Shown: positions 43,074 through 52,169 of the stretch, one piece after another
Position numbering within the stretch: position 1 is the stretch's first letter
Layout of the letters: each line of letters opens with the position of its first letter
NCBI RefSeq assembly: GCF_041821145.1
Contig: NZ_JBGUBC010000002.1
Coordinates: 248,001 to 312,000 of the forward strand
From: Halopenitus sp041821145
Lineage (GTDB): Archaea > Halobacteriota > Halobacteria > Halobacteriales > Haloferacaceae
DNA: 64,000 nucleotides
Direction: 5' to 3'
Program-made: the position numbers and the translations under genes
The notes under the pieces: model-generated
Database searches by the model: none
What the model was told of the DNA's origin: nothing
What the model saw: only the letters and a program-made list of their open reading frames with translations

Positions 43074-43401
43074 CATCCTCCTCGACGGGAACGCCGGGCT
43101 TTCTCCTTGCTTTTCCGTAACCCGCCCGAGAACGGTCACCGTTCTCGAGGAAACGTTCAGTAATCCGTAACGTTTCAGGATGGCTAGTGATAGAGTAAAC
43201 AGCAGAACAGGGACAGAAGCCATTTAAACGTCGTTTTTGTCGGATCCACTCCGTGCCTGAGAATATGTGTCAGCGGGAAGGGTTAAGTATCTCTCCATCC
43301 AATATCCATAAGTAACAGTTCCCCGATCGCCCCGAGCTGCGGGACACGATTCTGCGTCGTGTTCCGGCGTCTCGGTCGCGTCCGGTTCGGATCACCATCC
43401 C
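43074..43401. other. 328-bp intergenic region before the pilin, with two palindromes
   Basis: No gene is supported. It holds CGAGAACGGT-C-ACCGTTCTCG (43127-43147, perfect 21 bp) and GAAACGTT...AACGTTTC (43150-43157 and 43169-43176). TATA-like candidates are TTTAAAC at about 43206 and TTAAGTA at about 43282; the latter would give the pilin a leader of some 90 bases. The first 30 bases (CATCCTCCTCG...GGGCTTTCTCC) recall IS-end sequence. Confidence 0.55.
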
Positions 43402-43854
43402 ATGAAAATCACGACACTCTTCAGCGACGAACGCGCGGTCTCGCCGGTCATCGGCGTCATTTTGATGGTGGCCATCACTGTCATTCTCGCGGCCGTGATC
43501 GGTACCTTCGTGCTCGGCCTCGGCAACGATCTCCAGAACACCCAGCCGACGGCGAGTTTCAACTTCCAGTATGAGGACAACGGAGAGGGCACAAACGACA
43601 ACGTTACGATCACTCATGCTGGTGGCGACACGATCGACGGCTCCTCGGACGTCGTTCGTCTCACCGAAAGCGCCGGAGTCGGATTTACGAGTGGGGAAAC
43701 GTGGACCGACTCAAGCATCTCTGCGGGGTCGTCACACATCGCCACGCTCGACGGCGACTGGAGCGGCCAGACCGTCCGCGTGAACTGGGAATCCGCGAAC
43801 GGCGAGTCGTCGGCGACGCTCGCCACCAGTACGGCACCCGACTACTCGGCCTGA
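43402..43854 (+). CDS. type IV pilin
   Basis: Encodes 150 residues. MKITTLFSDERAVSPVIGVI shows a short basic leader, the class III peptidase site before the hydrophobic core (about 11-35) and the haloarchaeal pilin N-domain. The exposed part (about 45-150) is a Ser/Thr/Gly/Asn-rich beta domain ending in ATSTAPDYSA with several N-x-S/T sequons. It would be processed by PibD and assembled into adhesion pili. No assembly ATPase (PilB/PilC) is adjacent. A decayed paralogue lies at 25.6 kb. Confidence 0.9.
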   Translation: MKITTLFSDERAVSPVIGVILMVAITVILAAVIGTFVLGLGNDLQNTQPTASFNFQYEDNGEGTNDNVTITHAGGDTIDGSSDVVRLTESAGVGFTSGETWTDSSISAGSSHIATLDGDWSGQTVRVNWESANGESSATLATSTAPDYSA

Positions 43855-44020
43855 TCATCCGACTCTGCTGATGGCAGTTCGTTTTCCCGTCCTTCATTCC
43901 GTTTCCAGTATTCCGGATAGTTCACTCTCCGAGAGAACCCGATCGGGACGAGCCCGGGAACGTTCGACCTCGATCGAACCGAGAGCGAACAATAAAGACG
44001 GATAGCTCATATAACGGAGT

Positions 44021-45868
44021 ATGCTCCTCTTGGAGGTTCCGGGGATCGTAGTCGTCTTCCTCCTCATTCTCGGGACGCTCGTGGCGTTCCTCACCGAGAT
44101 CGTTCCCAACGACGTCACCGCGATCGCGGTCATGGCGACGCTCGTCATTCTGGAGCCGTGGACCGGCGTCGGCGCCCGCGAGGCGATCTCCGGGTTTGCG
44201 AATCCCGCAACCGTCACGATCATCGCCATGTACATGCTGAGCGCGGGCATTCAAGAGACGGGAATCGTCGAGCGGCTCGGCGTCCATCTCGCCGACTTCA
44301 CCGCGGGCAAACAATATCGAGCGCTCGTCGCCACCGTCTGTACCACGGGCCCGATCGCGGGATTCGTCAACAACACGCCCGTCGTCGCGGTTTTCGTCCC
44401 GATGGTCACGAAGCTTGCAGAACAATCGAACCTCAGCCCCTCGAAACTCCTGTTGCCACTCTCGTATGCTGCAATTCTCGGCGGAACGCTCACGCTCATC
44501 GGAACGTCGACGAACATCCTCGCGAGCGACTTCGCCCGACTCCTGATCGACGGCCGCGACGGGATCGGTATGTTCGAGTTCACGGGACTGGGTGCGGTAC
44601 TCCTGTTCGTCGGGATCGGATACCTCCTGACGATCGGATGGCGGCTGACGCCCGCCCGAATTCCCCCGGATGCGGAGGCGGTCTCGGAGTTCGATCTCGA
44701 GGATCACCTCACGTTCATGCGGGTTCGTTCGCAGTCGGTCGCGGTCGGAGCGTCGGTCGCCGAACTTGACGCCGACCGTCCTGATGTCCGGATTCTCCAG
44801 GTGCGTCGGGAGGGCGAGGCGTATGCCGGGCCCCGTTCGGATCGACTCATCGAGGCGGACGACATCCTCGTCGTTCACGGATCGTTACAGGCAGTAAATC
44901 GCTTTCGCGAGACGGCTCACCTCAGCCAACTCGTTCGCGAGCCGGTCACCGATGACACCTTCGAAGCGACGGCAACGAACGGCACGCTTGCGCGGGCGAT
45001 CGTGCCCGACGGCTCACGATACGTCGGTGAGTCGGTCGCGGAGACGGGTCTCGAGGAATACCACCGGACGACCGTGCTCGCCGTACGTCGCGGCAGCGAT
45101 CTCATCCGAACCGGGATCGCGGAGACGACGCTTCGATCCGGAGACCTGCTTTTGGTCCGGACGACACCGGCGTCGATCCGGTATTTCACCGATACGGGCG
45201 AACTGCTCGTCGCCGACGAGACGGCCTTCGATCGGCTGGCCACCGGTGACATCGACGAGATCGCACCGATATCCACGAAGGCTCCCATCGCCATCGGCAT
45301 TCTCGCCGTCGTCGTCGCGCTCGCGGCGTTGAACGTGCTCCCTATCGTGATCGCTGCACTCTGCGGCGTGGTCGGCATGGTCGTTACGGGCTGTCTGCGG
45401 ACGGCTGACGCCTACCGTGCCGTCTCCTGGAACGTAGTCTTCCTGCTTGCGGGCGTCATCCCGCTCGGTATCGCACTTGAGGAGACGGGTGGTGCCGCGG
45501 TGGTCTCGTCGTTCCTCGTCGCCATCGCCGACGTCCTGCCGCTTTTCGGCGTGGTGTTGGTTCTGTACCTCGTTTCGGGAGCGCTGGCGAGCGTCATCAC
45601 TCCGGTCGCCACGCTAGTGTTGATGATCCCTGTCGGAGTCGATGCCGCCGTGCGACTCGGCGCCAACGAGTTCGCGTTCCTGCTGGCGGTGATGTTCGCC
45701 TCCGCGACGTCGTTCATGACGCCGGTGGGCTACCAGACGAACCTGATGGTGTACGGTCCCGGCGGCTACGAGTTCAGGGACTTTCTCAGGGTTGGCGGCC
45801 CGCTTCAGCTCCTGTTGGCGATCGTCGCGACGATCGGGATCACCGTCGGCTGGGGACTGTCAGGGTAA
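44021..45868 (+). CDS. SLC13-family permease with two RCK_C domains
   Basis: Encodes 615 residues. Two membrane halves (about 5-205 and 425-615) with the loop motifs GFVNNTPVVAVFVPM and SATSFMTPVGYQTNLMVYGP belong to the DASS/SLC13 (divalent anion:Na+ symporter) group. Between them are two TrkA-C/RCK_C regulatory domains (about 225-305 and 320-400). This architecture is common among putative sulfate or dicarboxylate carriers. The substrate is unknown. Leaderless start suggested by AATAAAG about 25 bases upstream; a small dyad GTTCGA...TCGAAC lies at 43962-43979. Confidence 0.88.
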   Translation: MLLLEVPGIVVVFLLILGTLVAFLTEIVPNDVTAIAVMATLVILEPWTGVGAREAISGFANPATVTIIAMYMLSAGIQETGIVERLGVHLADFTAGKQYRALVATVCTTGPIAGFVNNTPVVAVFVPMVTKLAEQSNLSPSKLLLPLSYAAILGGTLTLIGTSTNILASDFARLLIDGRDGIGMFEFTGLGAVLLFVGIGYLLTIGWRLTPARIPPDAEAVSEFDLEDHLTFMRVRSQSVAVGASVAELDADRPDVRILQVRREGEAYAGPRSDRLIEADDILVVHGSLQAVNRFRETAHLSQLVREPVTDDTFEATATNGTLARAIVPDGSRYVGESVAETGLEEYHRTTVLAVRRGSDLIRTGIAETTLRSGDLLLVRTTPASIRYFTDTGELLVADETAFDRLATGDIDEIAPISTKAPIAIGILAVVVALAALNVLPIVIAALCGVVGMVVTGCLRTADAYRAVSWNVVFLLAGVIPLGIALEETGGAAVVSSFLVAIADVLPLFGVVLVLYLVSGALASVITPVATLVLMIPVGVDAAVRLGANEFAFLLAVMFASATSFMTPVGYQTNLMVYGPGGYEFRDFLRVGGPLQLLLAIVATIGITVGWGLSG

Positions 45869-45968
45869 CGCGACGTGCCGGGTATCGATCACGGCTCCTG
45901 AGCGTCCGATCTTCGTCTCCGCTTCTGATCCTTCGATTCTCGTCACCGGCACTCGACGAAAGGCCGGG

Positions 45969-48620
45969 TCAGCGAAGCCGACCGAACAGTTCGTAGTCGC
46001 GATCGGGGACGTACCGCTGGAATAACAGACTGTTCGTCAACACGGAGACGCTGGAGAATGCCATCGCGGCAGCGGCGAGCACGGGCTGGAGCAGCCCGAG
46101 CGACGCAAGCGGGATCATCAACGTGTTGTAGCCGAGCGCCCACACGAGGTTCTGTTTGATCTTCTGGAGCGTCGCCTCGGAGACGCGGATCGCCTTCAGA
46201 ACGTCCATCGGATCATCACGCATTAACGTCACGTCCGCCGCCTCGATCGCGACGTCGGTTCCGGAGCCGATCGCGGTCCCGACGTATGCGACCGCGAGTG
46301 CCGGGGCGTCATTGACGCCGTCGCCGACCATCATTGCTCGGCGCCCGGTCTCCTGAATGCGTTCGACGGCGTCGGATTTGTCCTCTGGAAGGACCTCCGC
46401 GCGGACGTTCTCGGGATCGATACCGACCTGCGTTGCGACCGCACGGGCGGTCCGCTCGTTGTCACCGGTGATCATCATGACCTCGGTACCCCGGTCGCGA
46501 AGTGCCCGTACCGCTGACTCGGCGCTTTCTTTGATCGTGTCGGCGTCGGCAACCACGCCGACGAGGTCCCCGTCGGCGGCGACGAGCATCGCGGTCTTGC
46601 CCTCCGATTCGAGACGCTCCATCGTCTCCGCTGCGGGTGCCGGATCGACTCCGTGTTCCAGCAGGAGCGTTCGATTGCCGACGAGTACCTCGGCGCCGTC
46701 GACGAGCGCGCGGACTCCCTGCCCCGGAACGTTCTCGAACTCGTCAGGTCCGGTCACCTCAAGGTCGCGCTCCTCCGCCTCGTCGACGATCGCTCGGGCG
46801 AGCGGATGTTCGCTGTTCCGTTCGGCTCTCGCCGCGAGTTGGAGCACGCCGTTCTCGGAGCGCCGATCGCGTGCAACGCGGCCGTCCTCGACGTCCGTCT
46901 CGTCGGAGCGGGACTCCGCCGACGGATCGCTCGCGGTGCTTGCGGCGCCGCCGTCAGGGACCGGCTCCCCGTCCTGATCGATCACGACCACGTCGGTCAC
47001 CTCCATCTCTCCTTTCGTCAACGTTCCCGTCTTGTCAAAGACGACCGTGTCGATGTCCTTGGCGCGCTCGAGGACGTCCCCGCCTTTGAACAGGACGCCG
47101 TTTTGTGCGCCGATGCTCGTTCCGACCATGGTTGCGGCGGGCGTCGCAAGCCCCAGCGCACAGGGACAGGCGATGAGCACCGCGGAGGCGAAGACGATGA
47201 CCGCGAACTCGAAGACCGAGACGGTTCCACCTGCCGGGGCGGGGCCACCGGCAACCGTTCCCCAAAGCGGAAGCCCCTCGACGAAGCCGGCGAGCAATTC
47301 GGGAAACAGGAACCAGACGATGCCCCACAGGAGGGCGTTCGCGATGACTGCGGGTACGAAGTACGCCGAGATGCGGTCAGCGAGGTTCTGGATCTCCGGC
47401 TGGCGCGATTGGGCCCGTTTGACTGTCTCGACGATCTGCTGGAGCGCCGTATCGGAACCGACCTTCGTTGCCTCGACGATCAGCACGCCGTTCTCGTTTA
47501 TCGTCGAACCGACTACCTCGTCCCCAGTCCCCTTCTCGACCGGTACCGATTCCCCGGTGACCATCGACTCGTCGACGGCGGACTGGCCGTCGACGACGAC
47601 GCCGTCGGTCGGGATCCGTTCGCCCGGCCGAACCTTCATTCGGTCGCCGACCTCGACGTTCTCGAGGGGAACCTCCGTCTCACCCCCGTCCTCGTCGACG
47701 AGCGTGGCCGTCTCGGCCTCCATCTCGAGAAGCTTTCGCAGAGCCTCGCCGGCCCGTCCCTTCGACCGAGCCTCGAGGTAGTTCCCGAGCGTGATGAACA
47801 CGAGGATGAACGCAGCCGTATCGAAGTAGAGCCCGCCCGCGATCAGCCCCACGAGGACCGTGATGGAGTAGAGATACGCCGTCGAGGAGCCAAGCGCGAT
47901 CAGGACGTCCATGTTGGCCTGACGGTTCTTCACGAGCGCCGTGTAGGAATTCCTGTAGAACTGCCAGCCGAGGATGGCCTGAACGGGCGTCGCGAGGAGG
48001 AACTCGATCCATCCGATCTCGACACCGAAGACTACCTCGGGGACGAGCGTCCCCCCGAGGAGGAAGCGATCGGCGAGGAACACGAGAAACGGCAGGGAGA
48101 GGGCGGCTCCAAAGAGGGTGAGCCGGAGCTGGCGGCGAATCTCCGCCTCTCGAGCGGCGTCTCGGGCGTCCTCGCCCGATCCCTCCGCGTCGGGGTCCTG
48201 CTCACGGACCGGCGAATAACCGGCGTCCTCGATCGCCGCATACAGGTTCTCGATCGAGGTCGCGGCGGGAACGGAGGTCACCTGCGCCTCGTCGGTGGCA
48301 TAGTTCACCTCCGCGTCGATCACCCCCGGCGTGTCCGCAAGTGTGGATTCGATCGTCTCCGCACAGTTGGCACACGACATGTCGCTGACCGCGATCGTGG
48401 CCGTCTCCGTAACCGGATCATAGCCCGCTTCCTCGATCGCCCCGAGGATCACGGCCAGCGACACCTGGTCGGGATCGTAGGTTACCGATCCCTCGTCAGT
48501 GGCGAAGTTGACCGTCGCCTCCTCGACACCCTCGAGGTCCTCCAGTGTGTCCCTGATCGTCGCCGAACAGTTGGCACAGGACATCCCCGAGATATCGAGG
48601 CGGATCGTTTGTGTAGCCAT
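45969..48620 (-). CDS. copA: copper-translocating P-type ATPase
   Basis: Encodes 883 residues of a P1B-ATPase exporting Cu(I). Two N-terminal heavy-metal domains carry GMSCANC (12-18) and DMSCANC (80-86). The transmembrane CPCALG, the phosphorylation motif DKTGTLTKG, HP dipeptide in SEHPLARA and GDGVNDAPALA are intact. It has eight helices with an acidic insert in the nucleotide-binding region, as usual for haloarchaea. A TAAAC box lies about 30 bases upstream. No separate copper chaperone or regulator is adjacent. Confidence 0.96.
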   Translation of the reverse strand: MATQTIRLDISGMSCANCSATIRDTLEDLEGVEEATVNFATDEGSVTYDPDQVSLAVILGAIEEAGYDPVTETATIAVSDMSCANCAETIESTLADTPGVIDAEVNYATDEAQVTSVPAATSIENLYAAIEDAGYSPVREQDPDAEGSGEDARDAAREAEIRRQLRLTLFGAALSLPFLVFLADRFLLGGTLVPEVVFGVEIGWIEFLLATPVQAILGWQFYRNSYTALVKNRQANMDVLIALGSSTAYLYSITVLVGLIAGGLYFDTAAFILVFITLGNYLEARSKGRAGEALRKLLEMEAETATLVDEDGGETEVPLENVEVGDRMKVRPGERIPTDGVVVDGQSAVDESMVTGESVPVEKGTGDEVVGSTINENGVLIVEATKVGSDTALQQIVETVKRAQSRQPEIQNLADRISAYFVPAVIANALLWGIVWFLFPELLAGFVEGLPLWGTVAGGPAPAGGTVSVFEFAVIVFASAVLIACPCALGLATPAATMVGTSIGAQNGVLFKGGDVLERAKDIDTVVFDKTGTLTKGEMEVTDVVVIDQDGEPVPDGGAASTASDPSAESRSDETDVEDGRVARDRRSENGVLQLAARAERNSEHPLARAIVDEAEERDLEVTGPDEFENVPGQGVRALVDGAEVLVGNRTLLLEHGVDPAPAAETMERLESEGKTAMLVAADGDLVGVVADADTIKESAESAVRALRDRGTEVMMITGDNERTARAVATQVGIDPENVRAEVLPEDKSDAVERIQETGRRAMMVGDGVNDAPALAVAYVGTAIGSGTDVAIEAADVTLMRDDPMDVLKAIRVSEATLQKIKQNLVWALGYNTLMIPLASLGLLQPVLAAAAMAFSSVSVLTNSLLFQRYVPDRDYELFGRLR

Positions 48621-48786
48621 GGCTTGGATATGAATATGGGCTCCACGTTTAGGACGGTTTCCACTTTGAGAGTCGTGTTATCACGGTTCGAAAGTTTGGA
48701 TATCCTATTCCATCGCGAAAAGCGCTTTTGATTCCAAACCGTGACTCCACCAATCGATCCGTGAAGCACCGATCGCCTCGTCACCG

Positions 48787-49563
48787 TCACTCGGTGACCG
48801 CCGAGGGTGCGCCCGCGAACTCGACGATCGTCTCCTCATACCGGCAGTCCTCGAGGGCGTGTTTCGCCGCGAACCCGGCCTCGTGTGCGGATCGGCCGTA
48901 TCCGACGCCGACCTTCAACTCGACGTCGGCGGCCTCGTTGACGTGATCGATCGCCGCACGGTAGTCGGCGGCACCGAGATCCGGACAGGTCGCGATGACG
49001 TTGTCCCCGCCGACGAAAAACGACAGCGCGCCGTGTTCCTCGCGCATGTACCGCATCAGCGTGGCATACCCCTGTTCGATCCGGATGAACGAGTCGAACT
49101 CGTTGAGTCGATCGGTGTATTTGCCCGTCGCGTTGTTCACGTCGAAGTGAGCGATGGCGACGTCCTCGTCGGCGCCCGGATCGCGATAGGTACCCGCGAG
49201 TACCTCCCTCCGGTCGCGGTCCTGTGCGCTGCCAGCGTCTTGGACGCGCTGGGTGGCAGCCTCGAGGGCATCGATCGGCCGCTCCGCGACGTCGACGCCG
49301 AGACTGACGGTGACCGGATACCGATTTCGGATCGACGCTTGCAGTCGCTCATGAGCGGTCGCATCGAGGCCGTTCGTCACCGCCACCATGTTGTCGAATC
49401 GAGTGAAAAATACATACCCATCACGCGATCCGACGAACTGTGCGAGGTCCGCAAACAGACGCGATTGTAGCGTCTGGAGGTCCATCTCCCGGCGCGGTTC
49501 GGGGGTGACCGTCCAGGGCCCGTAGTTGTCGATCTGGACGAGCGTTACCTGGGTAGTCGTCAC
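48787..49563 (-). CDS. GTP cyclohydrolase III (archaeal)
   Basis: Encodes 258 residues. The start at 49563 is a GTG giving V(M)TTTQVTLVQIDNYGPWTV, the family's opening; the longer frame to 49701 is not coding-like. The two nucleotidyl-cyclase-like halves show DNYGPW at the start and FFVGGDNVIATC (GGDN) in the second half. The enzyme converts GTP to 2-amino-5-formylamino-6-ribosylaminopyrimidinone phosphate, the archaeal entry to flavin and F420 synthesis. Confidence 0.9.
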   Translation of the reverse strand: MTTTQVTLVQIDNYGPWTVTPEPRREMDLQTLQSRLFADLAQFVGSRDGYVFFTRFDNMVAVTNGLDATAHERLQASIRNRYPVTVSLGVDVAERPIDALEAATQRVQDAGSAQDRDRREVLAGTYRDPGADEDVAIAHFDVNNATGKYTDRLNEFDSFIRIEQGYATLMRYMREEHGALSFFVGGDNVIATCPDLGAADYRAAIDHVNEAADVELKVGVGYGRSAHEAGFAAKHALEDCRYEETIVEFAGAPSAVTE

Positions 49564-49728
49564 GATGTTTTCGTGTCGGGCCCACCACCGCTTGAGGGTT
49601 CCGCTATCAGATTCGTGCACGCCGTCACGGATCCGTGATGAACTCGAGTCAGATAGGGGCGAGCGGGACGATATCCGGCGTTGACGGCGTCCCGGAACCA
49701 ATACCAGCCTTGCGCCTCTGGTTTAGAT

Positions 49729-50508
49729 ATGGACTACGAAGGGATCGTCTTCGACGTCGACGGAACCGTCGTTCGCGGTGACGAGCCGATCGACGGCGCA
49801 CCTGAGGGGTACCGGATCGTCGAGGAGGCGGGGATCGATTCGACGTTCGTCTCGAACAACCCCACGAAGCCTCCCGCAGCGTACGTCGACCGTCTTGGCT
49901 CGGCCGGGTTCACGGTGGACGTCGATCGGGTGGTCACAGCGGGAACGGTGACGGTCGAGTACCTGAAGCGACATCACGCTGCCGACGACCTGTTCGTGAT
50001 CGGCGAATCCGGACTGTTCGATCTGCTCGCGGCCGCCGACCTCTCAACGACTGATTCGGTGGACGACGCTGACGTGCTCCTGGCCTCCCTCGACCGGGAG
50101 TTCGACTACGAGGATCTCTCGCGAGCGCTGTGGGCGCTCGAGCGTGATATCCCCTTCTTCGGAACCGATCCGGACGTCGTTATCCCCGCACCCGAACGTG
50201 ATGTTCCGGGATCGGGGGCGGTCATCAACGCGATCGCAGGCGTCGCCGAACGGGAGCCGGACCTCGTGCTCGGCAAACCGTTTGAACCGGCGATCGGAAT
50301 GGTGACGGAGCGGCTCGGAGCGGATCCCGAGGACTGTCTTATGGTCGGCGATCGACTCGACACGGACATCGCCTTCGGCGAACGGGCGGGGATGACGACC
50401 GCCCTCGTGTTGACCGGCGTGACGGACGAGAGGGCCCTCGCCGAGAGCGACCACGATCCGGATCACGTCTTCGATTCGCTGGCGGACATCGATCGCCTGA
50501 TCGACTGA
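49729..50508 (+). CDS. HAD-IIA (NagD-like) sugar or nucleotide phosphatase
   Basis: Encodes 259 residues. Motif I FDVDGTVVRG (8-17), motif II FVSNNPTKPP (40-49), Lys in LGKPFEP and motif III/IV MVGDRLDTDIAFG are all present with a C2 cap between them, the HAD-IIA layout of NagD, phosphoglycolate and 4-nitrophenyl phosphatases. The substrate is not predictable. A GTTTAGAT box is immediately upstream of the ATG, and the 5' gap to the GTP cyclohydrolase gene is divergent. Confidence 0.9.
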   Translation: MDYEGIVFDVDGTVVRGDEPIDGAPEGYRIVEEAGIDSTFVSNNPTKPPAAYVDRLGSAGFTVDVDRVVTAGTVTVEYLKRHHAADDLFVIGESGLFDLLAAADLSTTDSVDDADVLLASLDREFDYEDLSRALWALERDIPFFGTDPDVVIPAPERDVPGSGAVINAIAGVAEREPDLVLGKPFEPAIGMVTERLGADPEDCLMVGDRLDTDIAFGERAGMTTALVLTGVTDERALAESDHDPDHVFDSLADIDRLID

Positions 50509-50599
50509 GACTCACGACTAACTCCCTGGTTCCGTTTTGGGCCCCATGCTCGTGTCTCTCTACCAAAGGTTTATCAGCAATACCTGCCGACTGTTCTGT

Positions 50600-50734
50600 A
50601 TGGAGTGGTTCGATTCGCCGTACATCTGGCGTCGGAACCGGATCGACGAACCGAAGGAGTCGAAGGAGTCGATCGAGACGACCGGGGACGACGCTCGGGA
50701 AGTCGCCGAGTCGTCAGGAACACGAACGTCGTAG
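50600..50734 (+). CDS. 44-residue charged protein, unknown
   Basis: Begins MEWFDSPYIWRRNRIDEPKE and continues with Ser/Glu/Thr-rich residues to a TAG at 50732-50734. A TTTATC box at 50570-50575 is 25-30 bases before the ATG, as for a leaderless gene, which favours this start over an in-frame ATG at 50537. The aromatic and arginine-rich head looks conserved and could bind a partner. No function can be given. Confidence 0.5.
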   Translation: MEWFDSPYIWRRNRIDEPKESKESIETTGDDAREVAESSGTRTS

Positions 50735-50782
50735 ACGGCGGATCGGTCGATCGGGTCGATTCGGACGACGAATCGCGGCCTC

Positions 50783-51181
50783 TCAGAACGCGTCGCCGTA
50801 GGCGGAGATGTCGGCTCGAAGCTCCTCACGGAGCGCGGAATGGACGTGGCAGATATCCTCGCCTCGCTCGACGATCTCCTCCATTTCCTCGTCGTCCAGG
50901 TCCGCCTCAACGTGGAGATCGAAGGCGATCGACGCGAGATCGTCGTCGTCATCGAGCTCGGCGGAGGCGTCGATCTGTACTTTACCGAGGTCGTCGACAC
51001 CGCGCTGTTGGCCGCCGACGCGGAATGCCGGGATATAACAGGAGGCGTAGGTGGCAACGAGCGTCGTGTTCGGGTCCGGGCCGGTCTCGCCGGTCGCATC
51101 GACCTGCAAATCGAACTCGCCGACCTGACTCGTACACGCGTAGCCCTCCTCGCTCACAGTCGTGGTTTCGATGTCGGACAT
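50783..51181 (-). CDS. OsmC/Ohr-like peroxiredoxin
   Basis: Encodes 132 residues of the OsmC fold. The two catalytic cysteines are Cys48 (TYASCYIPAFR) and Cys111 (GEDICHVHSALRE), and the acidic middle is typical of haloarchaea. OsmC proteins reduce organic hydroperoxides with dithiols. The gene is alone on the minus strand, 110 bases from the metallo-hydrolase stop. Confidence 0.88.
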   Translation of the reverse strand: MSDIETTTVSEEGYACTSQVGEFDLQVDATGETGPDPNTTLVATYASCYIPAFRVGGQQRGVDDLGKVQIDASAELDDDDDLASIAFDLHVEADLDDEEMEEIVERGEDICHVHSALREELRADISAYGDAF

Positions 51182-51290
51182 GACGTCCGTAACTCCGGCG
51201 GAGACGTCCTAAAGGTTACCGTCTCGATCTCGATCGACGTCCCGTCCGACGTCGTGACCGAAACTCAAAGCTCGTAGATCTCCTCGGTTC

Positions 51291-52010
51291 TCAAAGCTCG
51301 TAGGTCTCGTCGCCGTCGAGGACCACGGCCTCGGTCGGGGTACCGGTCGCCTCGACCTCGCGGACGAACTCGTCGGTGTCCATCTCGATGGGCGGGAACG
51401 TGTCGTAGTGCATCGGGAAGGCGACGTCCGCCTCGACCCAGTCGGCCGCGATCGCCGCCTGCGCAGCCCCCATCGTGAAGTGGTCGCCGACCGGAACCGC
51501 GGCGGCGTCGGGTTCGAGGAACGGACCGATGACCTCACGCATCTCGACCATCAGGCTCGTGTCCCCTGCGTGATAGAACGTCGACGTTTCCCCGGCGGGC
51601 TCGTGAGTCGGCTTCCTATCGGAGACCACGAATCCCGTGGGCATCCCGGCGGAGTATTCATAGTCAGTGGCGATCCCGTTCGAGTGGTCCGCCCGAACCA
51701 TCGTCACCCAGGCGTCGCCGCACTCGACGGTTCCGCCGATGTTCATTCCCATCCCGCCGACTGCGTCGGAATGACCGTGTTCGTCCTGAAGATAGCCCAC
51801 GAGCTCGGGAGTCGCAACGAGGGTCGCGTCGGGATATGCTCCGGCGTCGCCGATGTGGTCGGCGTGGCCGTGCGTCAAAAGCAGGTAGTCGGGGTCGAGC
51901 TCCTCGGAAGTGACGTCCGTCTTCGGATTGTCGAAGAACGGATCGATGAGCAGATCGGTTCCGTCGACGGAGACGTGCCACGTGGAGTGGCCGTGCCAAG
52001 TGAGCTCCAT
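51291..52010 (-). CDS. metallo-beta-lactamase-fold hydrolase (UPF0173/UlaG-like)
   Basis: Encodes 239 residues. The MBL metal motif THGHADHIGD (46-55), the early WHGHSTW (5-11), VRADHSNG, YHAGDTSL and the late MHYDTFP supply the expected zinc/iron ligands. The family (UPF0173) has no settled substrate. The start at 52010 is supported by a TATTTATTATGC box on the minus strand about 25-35 bases upstream. Confidence 0.9.
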   Translation of the reverse strand: MELTWHGHSTWHVSVDGTDLLIDPFFDNPKTDVTSEELDPDYLLLTHGHADHIGDAGAYPDATLVATPELVGYLQDEHGHSDAVGGMGMNIGGTVECGDAWVTMVRADHSNGIATDYEYSAGMPTGFVVSDRKPTHEPAGETSTFYHAGDTSLMVEMREVIGPFLEPDAAAVPVGDHFTMGAAQAAIAADWVEADVAFPMHYDTFPPIEMDTDEFVREVEATGTPTEAVVLDGDETYEL

Positions 52011-52095
52011 GGTCACGTGAAACGTCGAACGGATGCATAATAAATACCGGCGGCGATCGAGGAATCGAAACACAAAACCGGATCGACGCCCTCGG

Positions 52096-52131
52096 ATCGG
52101 CTTCCGGATACTACGAAATCGGCCTCCGGAT
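52096..52131 (+). promoter_or_regulatory. direct repeat upstream of the hisC TATA box
   Basis: ATCGGCTTCCGGAT (52096-52109) and ATCGGCCTCCGGAT (52118-52131) differ at one base and are 22 bp apart, two helical turns. They end just before the TATA-like TTAAGG (52141-52146), which is 24-29 bases from the hisC ATG. This is the layout of a paired regulator site. Confidence 0.45.
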
Positions 52132-52169
52132 GCTGCACGCTTAAGGGCGACGACCGCTCACTGGAGCGT

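Noticed and set aside
42660..43223. 187-codon minus-strand frame overlapping the small acidic genes
   Set aside because: The N-terminal half is hydrophobic and codon bias is fair, but the second half is Ser/Arg low complexity and the plus strand has a well-placed promoter. I kept it only as an alternative in the findings.
52101..52109. GCTTCCGGAT shared by the purD repeat unit, the hisC upstream repeat and a site near 42213
   Set aside because: TCCGGA-containing 10-mers are common in GC-rich haloarchaeal DNA and the flanking bases differ, so I take this as chance, not a regulon.
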